Below, one piece after another: positions 1 through 6,800 of a stretch of 11,922 nt of DNA. This stretch comes from an uncultured Roseburia sp. Lineage in GTDB: Bacteria; Bacillota; Clostridia; Lachnospirales; Lachnospiraceae. Each line of letters begins with the position of its first letter. The first letter of the stretch is position 1. Made by a program: the position numbers and the translations under genes. The stretch is from contig CANODN010000039.1 of assembly GCA_947564765.1 (NCBI GenBank), positions 1 through 11,922 on the forward strand, read 5' to 3'. The notes under the pieces were generated by a model. It worked only from the letters and a program-made list of their open reading frames with translations. It had not been told where the DNA came from and searched no databases.

Positions 1-50
1 AAATCCCGTGGGTAGTGATACCCGTACCGGTTCGATTCCGGTCTGCGGCA
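1..50 (+). tRNA. tRNA-Leu (anticodon TAA or CAA), 3' part only
   Basis: The window opens inside a class II tRNA. Visible parts are the 3' side of the anticodon arm (TCCCG at 4-8), a long variable arm that folds as GGGT/ACCC (10-23), a complete T arm ACCGG-TTCGATT-CCGGT (26-42), the 3' acceptor strand CTGCGGC (43-49) and discriminator A50. The 5' acceptor strand should therefore be GCCGCAG, outside the window. A long variable arm limits the identity to Leu, Ser or (in bacteria) Tyr. The overall sequence and the A at the probable position 36 fit Leu decoding TTA or TTG. CCA is not encoded (CTTTT follows), so it would be added after transcription. The identity call is less certain than the fact that it is a tRNA. 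Confidence 0.88.
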
Positions 51-61
51 CTTTTAGAAAT

Positions 62-93
62 AGCTTAAACGTAATGTGTTAAGCTGTTTTTTT
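62..93 (+). terminator. Intrinsic terminator after the tRNA
   Basis: AGCTTAA (62-68) pairs perfectly with TTAAGCT (79-85) across a 10-base loop and is followed by G and then seven Ts (87-93). It lies 12 bases past the tRNA end, so it most likely ends the tRNA transcript. Confidence 0.8.
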
Positions 94-228
94 ATATAAC
101 AGAAAATTGCTTTGCAATCTTCTGTCATATAAAAAGCCCTCCGGGCAGGATCGCACTGCAGCGGAGAGGTATTATGCCGCAAGAGCGGCCCGCCGCAGGC
201 GGAGAATCCTGCGAAGCAGGATTCTTTT
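93..228 (+). other. Cluster of adjacent stem-loops (structured leader or dispersed repeat)
   Basis: This stretch is almost entirely paired. Visible stems are: a 39-base imperfect hairpin at 93-131 (TATAT, ACAGAA and ATTGC pairing around a TTT loop); GCCC-tcc-GGGC at 136-146; a weak CGC/GCG pair at 152-163; GCCGC-aaga-GCGGC at 176-189; CCGCC-gca-GGCGG at 190-202; and the perfect GAATCCTGC-gaa-GCAGGATTC at 204-224 followed by TTTT. Three perfect hairpins abut with no more than one unpaired base between them. The stretch could be a 5' leader of the isomerase gene with an attenuator, or a copy of a dispersed palindromic element. No protein-coding content is supported here. Confidence 0.6.
204..228 (+). 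terminator. Terminator-like hairpin 38 bases before the isomerase start
   Basis: A 9-bp perfect stem with a GAA triloop (204-224) is followed by TTTT. It has the shape of an intrinsic terminator, though the T run is short. It lies between the upstream hairpins and the ribosome site of the next gene, so it could act as an attenuator for that operon. Regulation is inferred, not shown. Confidence 0.5.
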
Positions 229-266
229 CGGATAACAGGAAACAGAAAAGAAAGGAAGAGAAAATC

Positions 267-965
267 ATGGCAGCAAAAACAAAAAAGAATCAAAAAGAAC
301 AGAAAAAGAAAAAGCAGATTATGATAGCGGGCGCCGTTGTTTTGTGCTTTTGCATTGTTGCGGTTTTGATTACGGTATTTATGATTCCGAAAGAGAGTGA
401 AGGAGATAACGCGCCGGAGACGGATCATGCAGATGTTGAAGCAGAGGATGCCGGAAAACAGGTATCGGGAAGCTGTTATGCGGATATCGAAATACAGGAT
501 TACGGTACAGTCACAATCCAGTTGGATCAGGAGACGGCTCCGATTACAACAGAGAATTTTATCAATCTTGCGGAAAGCGGATTTTATGATGGACTGACAT
601 TTCATCGGATTATGGAAGGGTTTATGATGCAGGGCGGCGATCCGGAGGGAACCGGCATGGGCGGCTCCGATCAGACGATTGAAGGAGAATTTTCCGCAAA
701 CGGTTATGATAACGATCTTTCCCACACCAGAGGCGCCGTTTCTATGGCACGGTCCAATGATTATAACAGTGCAAGCTCCCAGTTTTTTATCGTTCATCAG
801 GACAGTAAATTTCTGGATGGACAGTATGCCGTGTTTGGTTACGTGACAGAAGGCATGGAAATTGTAGATCAGATCTGCGAATCCGCAGAACCAACCGATG
901 ACAACGGCACGATTCCCGCAGACCAGCAGCCGGTTATCACAAAAATTACCATGCGGACAGAGTAA
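267..965 (+). CDS. Membrane-anchored cyclophilin-type peptidyl-prolyl cis-trans isomerase
   Basis: This 232-residue protein would catalyse cis-trans isomerisation of X-Pro bonds outside the membrane, probably helping exported proteins fold. Residues 1-17 are very lysine-rich, 18-40 form one hydrophobic segment (uncleaved anchor, N-in), 41-68 are an acidic linker, and about 70-230 are the cyclophilin domain. Family signatures are present: FHRIMEGFMMQGGDPEGTG (112-130, with catalytic Arg114, Phe119 and Gln122), SSQFFIV (170-176) and LDGQYAVFG (183-191). The position of human CypA Trp121 is Phe182 and that of His126 is Tyr187. Trp replacement is common in bacterial cyclophilins and usually lowers cyclosporin binding. 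The start at 267 was chosen because AGGAAGAG lies at 253-260, and because an in-frame ATG at 174 would put 31 residues across the hairpin cluster. It is the first gene of a likely operon, with the transporter 8 bases downstream. Confidence 0.93.
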   Translation: MAAKTKKNQKEQKKKKQIMIAGAVVLCFCIVAVLITVFMIPKESEGDNAPETDHADVEAEDAGKQVSGSCYADIEIQDYGTVTIQLDQETAPITTENFINLAESGFYDGLTFHRIMEGFMMQGGDPEGTGMGGSDQTIEGEFSANGYDNDLSHTRGAVSMARSNDYNSASSQFFIVHQDSKFLDGQYAVFGYVTEGMEIVDQICESAEPTDDNGTIPADQQPVITKITMRTE

Positions 966-973
966 AAGCGAAG

Positions 974-2314
974 ATGAAGGAATATAATCTTACAGAAGGA
1001 AATATTCTAAAAACACTGCTGTTTTTTGCAGCGCCGTTTCTGGCGGCCAATATACTGCAGTCCTTATACGGCGCGGTAGATTTGTTTGTGGTGGGAAAAT
1101 ATTGTACGGCGGCAAGTGTGGCGGCGGTATCCACAGGAACGCAGGTGACACAGATCATTACCAGTCTGATTACGGGACTGACATTAGGCAGCACAATTCT
1201 GATCGGACAGTATACCGGCAGCAGAGAATTTGAAACGGTAAAAAAGATTATCGGAACAACGTTTACGGTATTTGCCATAACAGCGGTTGTACTGACGGTG
1301 GTTATGCTGTTATTGGAGCGGCCGCTGCTTGTACTTCTGGATACGCCAAAGGAATCGTTTGCCCTGACGATGGAGTATGTGGCAATCTGTCTTTTGGGCA
1401 ATATATTTGTCTGCGGTTATAATGCCATCAGCGCAATACTCCGGGGATACGGTGATTCTGCCAGACCGATGATTTTTATTGCCATTGCGTGCGTGATCAA
1501 TGTCGTACTGGATTTTCTATTTGTAAAAAACTTTGGACTGGATGTGGCAGGGACGGCTTTGGCGACAATTATTTCCCAGGGAATCAGCATGGGGATTGCC
1601 GTTGTTTATCTGAAAAAGAAGGATTTTATTTTTGATTTTAAATGGAAGAGCTTTTATCCTGTCTGGGATATCACCAAAAAACTTGCCCGTGTGGGTATAC
1701 CGATTTCCTTTCAGGAGCTGATGGTCCGGATTTCTTTTCTATATCTAATGGCAGTGATGAATCGATGCGGTGTTTATGCGGCCTCTGTTGTGGGGATCGG
1801 AAGCAAATATGATGTATTTGCAATGCTTTCGGCGACCTCCATGGCAAGCGCACTGTCTGCACTGACGGCGCAGAATATCGGTGCAGGAAAACCGGAACGG
1901 GCCAGAAAGTCGTTATGGTACGGCATGAGCTTTGCACTGGGGATTTCCTGTCTGTTTTGGCTGTGGGCACAGCTTAGCCCTCAGTCCATGCTGCAGGTGT
2001 TTACCCATGATGAACATGTCATTGCGGCAGGGGTGCCATTTTTTCGTTCCTGCAGCTACGATTATATTATGGTAACTATGGTGTTCTGTCTTAACGGATA
2101 TCTGAACGGAAAACAAAAAACCGTCTGGACGATGGTAAGCTGCAGCGTGGGAGCGCTTTTGCTTCGGATTCCTATGGTGTATTTTTTCGGGAAATATTTT
2201 GCCGGGGATCTGGGGATGTTAGGACGGATTGCACCGACGGTTTCCGGGATTATGGCTTGCTATACGCTGATTTATGTAATTTATAGGGAAAAGAGGATTT
2301 TGAAGCTTTCATAA
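974..2314 (+). CDS. MATE-family efflux transporter (first copy)
   Basis: This is a 446-residue integral membrane protein of the multidrug and toxic compound extrusion family, which couples export of cations, drugs or metabolites to Na+ or H+ entry. Its length and alternating hydrophobic segments fit the usual 12 helices in two six-helix bundles. The N-terminal signature (LLFFAAPFLAANILQSLYG, then DLFVVGKYC) is typical of clostridial MATE proteins, and the second bundle starts near RVGIPISFQELMVR with the matching GxP motif. The start has only a weak ribosome site (AGCGAAG) and lies 8 bases after the isomerase stop, suggesting translational coupling. Substrate cannot be told from sequence. The protein is unlike the second MATE in this window at the N-terminus, so the two are not a recent duplication. 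Confidence 0.93.
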   Translation: MKEYNLTEGNILKTLLFFAAPFLAANILQSLYGAVDLFVVGKYCTAASVAAVSTGTQVTQIITSLITGLTLGSTILIGQYTGSREFETVKKIIGTTFTVFAITAVVLTVVMLLLERPLLVLLDTPKESFALTMEYVAICLLGNIFVCGYNAISAILRGYGDSARPMIFIAIACVINVVLDFLFVKNFGLDVAGTALATIISQGISMGIAVVYLKKKDFIFDFKWKSFYPVWDITKKLARVGIPISFQELMVRISFLYLMAVMNRCGVYAASVVGIGSKYDVFAMLSATSMASALSALTAQNIGAGKPERARKSLWYGMSFALGISCLFWLWAQLSPQSMLQVFTHDEHVIAAGVPFFRSCSYDYIMVTMVFCLNGYLNGKQKTVWTMVSCSVGALLLRIPMVYFFGKYFAGDLGMLGRIAPTVSGIMACYTLIYVIYREKRILKLS

Positions 2315-2342
2315 AAACGAAGTTGATCCGGGAATGGCGGGA

Positions 2343-2357
2343 AGGAGATATTCATTG
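2343..2357 (+). promoter_or_regulatory. Ribosome binding site that selects a TTG start
   Basis: AGGAGA (2343-2348) lies six bases before TTG (2355-2357). This is ideal spacing. The in-frame ATG at 2334 has no recognisable Shine-Dalgarno sequence, and it would place this ribosome site inside the coding region. Confidence 0.72.
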
Positions 2358-3698
2358 GAACGGTATAGAAATAAATGCGGCTTACTGTGGGCAATCTGTT
2401 TGTTTTCGCTTTGTCTGGCGGGATGCACTTCTATGAGAGGACAGAGGCTAAATACACAGTTGCAGGAGGAACCGGAGACTTCCATCGGACAGGATTTGGG
2501 GACGGAGGCGTTAGAAAATTCTGCGGAGGGGGATTTGGCAACGGAAGCATTGGAAGATTTCACGAAGCAGGATTTGGCAACCGAGACCATGGAGCTGTCT
2601 GTGGTTTTGAACAAAACAGAAGAAGCGCTTGTTCAGGAAAAGGCGGCAGAATATCTGAATAAAATGACGATAGAAGAAAAAGCGGCGCAGCTGTTTATTG
2701 TTTTGCCGGAGTCATTCATGGAAGGTGTCGGCAGTGTTACAGCAGCAGGAACAGCGACGCAGGAAGCCTTTGACCAGATTCCGGTTGGCGGATTTATTTA
2801 TATGGAGCCGAATTTACAGTCATCAGAGCAGGTGAAAGAGATGCTTGCAAATGTACAGCGGTTTAGTATGGAGCGAATCGGGCTGCCTGCATTTCTCTGT
2901 GTAGATGAAGAAGGAGGAAGTGTTGCGCGGATTGCCGGTACAGGAAAATTTGATGTTCCCGTTGTAGAGGAAATGGCGGAAATCGGGCGGCGGCAGGATG
3001 TAAAGGAAGCTTATAATGCCGGAGTGACAATCGGAGGATATCTTTTTGCGCTTGGTTTTAATGTGGATTTTGCTCCGGTTGCCGATGTCTGGACGAATCC
3101 GGAAAATCAGGTGGTAAAAAAACGGGCTTTTGGTTCGGATGCCCGTATTGTGTCCGATCTGGCAAATGCCGCGGCAGAGGGGTTAAAGTCCCAGGGAATG
3201 CTGGCTTGTCTGAAACATTTTCCGGGGCATGGAAATACTTCGGCCGATACCCATGCAGGCTATGCCTTTACGGATAAGACAAAGGAGGAACTGCTTGACT
3301 GTGAGCTTCTTCCTTTTGTTGAGGGAATTGAAGCGGATGTTCCGTTTATTATGGCCGGACATATTTCCCTTCCCAATGTCATTGGTGATGATACGCCTGC
3401 ATCCCTTTCTTCGGTCATTATGGAGGATTTGCTGCGAAAGGAAATGGGATATGGCGGAATCATTATTACGGATGCGTTCAATATGGGCGCCATTGCAGGG
3501 GAGTATTCTTCGGCGGAGGCGGCAGTAAAGGCACTGCAGGCGGGAGCAGATATGATTCTTATGCCAAAGGATTTTAAGGATGCGTACAATGGAGTGGTTT
3601 CGGCGGTAAAGGATGGCGGGCTGTCTGTGGAGCGGATTGACGAATCGCTGATGCGGATTTTGATGCAGAAAATAAATATAATAGAAACAAAGCAATAA
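2355..3698 (+). CDS. nagZ: GH3 beta-N-acetylhexosaminidase, NagZ-like lipoprotein
   Basis: This is a 447-residue lipoprotein predicted to hydrolyse terminal beta-N-acetylglucosamine, classically GlcNAc-MurNAc in muropeptides, on the outer face of the membrane. From the TTG start, residues 2-7 are charged, 8-20 hydrophobic, and the lipobox is LAGC with Cys24 lipidated. An acidic linker with three 13-residue repeats spans about 47-85. The catalytic domain begins near 99 (MTIEEKAAQLF at 104-114). NagZ hallmarks follow: VDEEGGSVARI (Asp184), KHFPGHGNTSADTH (287-300, with the Asp298/His300 pair that supplies the general acid in Bacillus NagZ) and IITDAFNMGAI with the probable nucleophile Asp373. 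Only the TIM-barrel domain is present, since the protein ends soon after it, as in short NagZ enzymes. It is the last gene of the isomerase-MATE operon, 40 bases after the MATE stop, and is followed by a strong terminator. An ATG at 2334 would add 7 residues. Confidence 0.88.
   Translation: MERYRNKCGLLWAICLFSLCLAGCTSMRGQRLNTQLQEEPETSIGQDLGTEALENSAEGDLATEALEDFTKQDLATETMELSVVLNKTEEALVQEKAAEYLNKMTIEEKAAQLFIVLPESFMEGVGSVTAAGTATQEAFDQIPVGGFIYMEPNLQSSEQVKEMLANVQRFSMERIGLPAFLCVDEEGGSVARIAGTGKFDVPVVEEMAEIGRRQDVKEAYNAGVTIGGYLFALGFNVDFAPVADVWTNPENQVVKKRAFGSDARIVSDLANAAAEGLKSQGMLACLKHFPGHGNTSADTHAGYAFTDKTKEELLDCELLPFVEGIEADVPFIMAGHISLPNVIGDDTPASLSSVIMEDLLRKEMGYGGIIITDAFNMGAIAGEYSSAEAAVKALQAGADMILMPKDFKDAYNGVVSAVKDGGLSVERIDESLMRILMQKINIIETKQ
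2492..2608 (+). repeat. Three 39-base tandem repeats in the lipoprotein linker
   Basis: GGATTTGG recurs at 2492, 2531 and 2570, an exact 39-base period. It encodes DLGTEALENSAEG, DLATEALEDFTKQ and DLATETMELSVVL. The period is a multiple of three, so copy-number change would keep the frame. The units are imperfect, with the third most diverged. They form an acidic spacer between the lipid anchor and the enzyme. Confidence 0.85.
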
Positions 3699-3705
3699 AG
3701 AAAAA

Positions 3706-3748
3706 GGCATTTAGAAAGATTTTGGAAAATTTCTAAATGTCTTTTTTT
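3706..3748 (+). terminator. Intrinsic terminator of the isomerase-MATE-GH3 operon
   Basis: GGCATTTAGAAA (3706-3717) pairs with TTTCTAAATGTC (3730-3741), a 12-bp stem with one G-T pair, followed by seven Ts (3742-3748). It begins 7 bases after the GH3 stop codon. It separates this operon from the large glycosidase unit. Confidence 0.92.
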
Positions 3749-3759
3749 GAGTATAAATC

Positions 3760-3787
3760 TTGCCGAAATGCCTGGGGGGGGTATAAT
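3760..3787 (+). promoter_or_regulatory. Sigma-A-type promoter with a G8 tract in its spacer
   Basis: TTGCCG (3760-3765, four of six consensus matches) and a perfect TATAAT (3782-3787) are separated by 16 bases, eight of which are an uninterrupted G run (3774-3781) touching the -10 box. Transcription would start near 3794, leaving a leader of about 30 bases. Slippage in the G run would change the spacer length, with one added G giving the optimal 17. A Shine-Dalgarno AGGAGG sits at 3811-3816, six bases before the glycosidase ATG. Confidence 0.78.
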
Positions 3788-3822
3788 GAAAATACTTTAA
3801 AATTTATAAAAGGAGGAGAAAG

Positions 3823-6800
3823 ATGAGAGGAAGAACATGCAAACGATTACTGGCAGGATTTCTTGCAGCAGTATGTCTGCCATTGGGATCGATTCCAACG
3901 TCGGCACAGGAGATCGGCAGAGCAGACGGCGCTGGAGTGACAGTGGCAAAAGACGGTGATACGGTTACCATCGGCAATCAATACATCAGCCGTCAGTTTT
4001 CAATTGCAGGCGAGAAGCTGCGTACGACGCAGATTTCCAACACCAGAACAGGCACGGGTGATGAAGCGACTGTCTTTACGCCTGGGGAAGGCAGTGAGGA
4101 GTTTAAAATCCGTGTAACGAAGGGAACGCAGGATACGGGTACAACGGTTTCCCTTCCCAAAATAGACAGAACGGGCTGGACGGCTACGGCGGACAGCTGG
4201 CAGAATGCGACCGGAAACTCAGACGGCAATGCACAGAATCTGTTAAATGACAATCTTAACGCGATCTGGCATACGAAATATGAAAATAACGCCGGCAATA
4301 CCGGATGCCGGACGGAGTTTCCGTATAATGTCATTATCAACATGAAAAAAGGCGTTACGTTCCAGAGCTTTTCGTATACGCCGAGAAAAGAAGGCGAGAC
4401 TACGAACGGCAATATTCTGAAATACGAGCTGTATTATTACAATGGAAGTTCAACGGAAGATATAGCGGCAGATTCGGCAGACTGGAAGCTGCTAAAGGCG
4501 GGCAAATTTAATTACAACGGATACCAGACAAACGTTGAAAGTCCGATTTTTGTAAATCTGGATGAGGCGTGTACGGCAAAGCAGCTGAAGCTGGTAGCCC
4601 TTTCTTCTAATGCGGGCAATAACATGGCCGGAGGAGCAGGATTTAATTTGCATGCCGAAAAAGCACCGGAAACGGCACAGAAGAACGACAGAGAATTCTG
4701 GTCAAGCGAATTGACGCTGAAGGGAGAGCCGGTCATAGAGAAGACAACTGCCACAATCAATGGCGTGGAGAAAACCGGACAGAAAGTGACATTTCATTTT
4801 AATCCGTTTAAATTCCGGAATGTGGAATATACCATCAGCGAAGTTATCGTAATGTACGATGGAGACCATTTCATGCGCAAGTACATGGAAATCAGTGTTC
4901 CGGAAGCCCAGAGGGAGAGTGCGGTAATCGATTATATTGATCTGGAATCTCTTGTTACAAACGATACGGACGCGACCTGGACGATTCCGACGAATGCAGG
5001 CGGCATTGTCCAGATGGAGCAGTTTAAGGCCAACCTGGGACAGCCGATTTACATTCAGGGAATGTTTTTCGGATGTGAGTTCCCGGCGGCGGACAATGAA
5101 ATCGACGGGGATGACGGAACCGGATATATGCGCTATTATACCGGAAAGTCTTTTGACCGTCTGCAAAAAGACAATCAGCTTACAACGGATGGCAAATACG
5201 TGACATGGCAGACCGTGGCAGGCGCGGCGAGAAGCACGGAGAATGCGGTTATCCAGGCGGATTTCTTTGAATATATCAAGTCTATTGCCACGCCGTCCGA
5301 ATTTCGGATTCAGTATAACTCATGGTTTGACAACATGATGTTTATTGATGACGATAACATTTTGGACTCGTTTATTGAAACTGACCGTGAATTAAACAAA
5401 GCAGGAGTCCGGCCTTTAGATTCCTATGTGGTGGATGACGGCTGGAACAATTACAATGATACGCTGGACGGATTGGAGAACGATACTGACAGAAAGCGGC
5501 GTTCCGGCACGACTTTGAATACAGATGGTTTCTGGACTTTCAATGAGAAGTTTCCGGAAGGACTTACTCCATCCAGCGAACTGGTACACAAGTTTGGCAG
5601 CAACTTTGGCATGTGGGTAGGGCCGAGGGGCGGCTATAACTACGAAGGCCGTATTGCAAACATTATAGCGGCAGGTCAGAACGGCAGTAAGGCGGGCGGT
5701 TCGATTGACGTTGCAGACCGCATATATGTCAAGAAATTTACGGAAATGGCCGTGAAATGGATGGAAGACTACGGCATCAATTACTGGAAGTGGGATGGTT
5801 TTGTCGACAGCGGACAGTATGGCGCATTTCCATCGGCAGACGGCGTTCCCGGTTATGCGAACAACCACATGACGGGAGGGTATCATCAGATGTACCATGT
5901 GACCGATCTTTGGGAAGCGTGGATCGATCTGATGGAAGCGGTGCGTAAGTGCGAAAAGGATGAAAAGATTAATAAACTTTGGATTTCCCTGACCTGTTAT
6001 GTAAATCCAAGCCCGTGGTATCTGCAGTGGGCAAATTCTGTATGGCTACAGTGTATTCATGATCAGAGAGATGCAGGCGGAAGCAGAAGCAAAATGGACA
6101 GGCAGATTACATACCGTGATGCGTGTTATTATGATTTCGTAAACAATCATGAATTCCAGTTCCCATTCTCGAATGTTTACAATCACGATCCGATATACGG
6201 GACAGAAGGAACCGGCATGAATATAAATACAGCGACGGATGAGCAGTTCCAGAATTATCTGTATATGCTTTCCACCAGAGGAACGGCTTTTTGGGAGTTG
6301 CATTTCTCTGATAGTATTATGACAGACGGCAAATACGAGGTGACGGACGAGTTTTTGGAGTGGGCAGAAGAAAACTACCATATGCTCAAAAATTCAAAAA
6401 TGTTTGGCGCATCTCCGTTCAGCACGGTTAAATTGAGCAGTGTATCTGATACGGGGGAGGCAAATGCGTATGGTTTTGCCTGCTTTGACGGAACAGACGG
6501 CATTATATCCTTCCGTAACTCCGCCACAGAGTCAAAGAGCGTGACGATTACGTTTGACAGGACGCTTGGCGTGCCGGAGGATGCGGGAACATTAAAATAT
6601 CATATGGAGCATTCCTATAATCTGACCGAGAATACACCGACCGTGGGCGAGATGACATACGGGAAGGAATATACCGTTACGCTGCAGCCTGATGAAGTAC
6701 GCATTCTGCGCTTCTCCAAGGACGGCGATACGGCGGCTCCGGAAATTACAAAGGCTTACAGCACGGGCGAGGACCAGATTATTGTGAAGTTTAACGAAAA

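Noticed and set aside
170..175. TATTAT as -10 box of the isomerase operon
   Set aside because: No acceptable -35 is found 16-18 bases upstream, and it lies within the hairpin cluster. The operon promoter was not identified.
174..266. In-frame ATG extension of the isomerase gene by 31 codons
   Set aside because: It crosses the hairpin cluster, has no ribosome site, and would put an odd Cys/Gly/Arg-rich sequence before the lysine-rich membrane anchor. ATG 267 has a good Shine-Dalgarno.
2334..2354. ATG 2334 as the start of the GH3 lipoprotein
   Set aside because: It has no Shine-Dalgarno, while the TTG at 2355 has one at ideal spacing and gives a more typical signal peptide.
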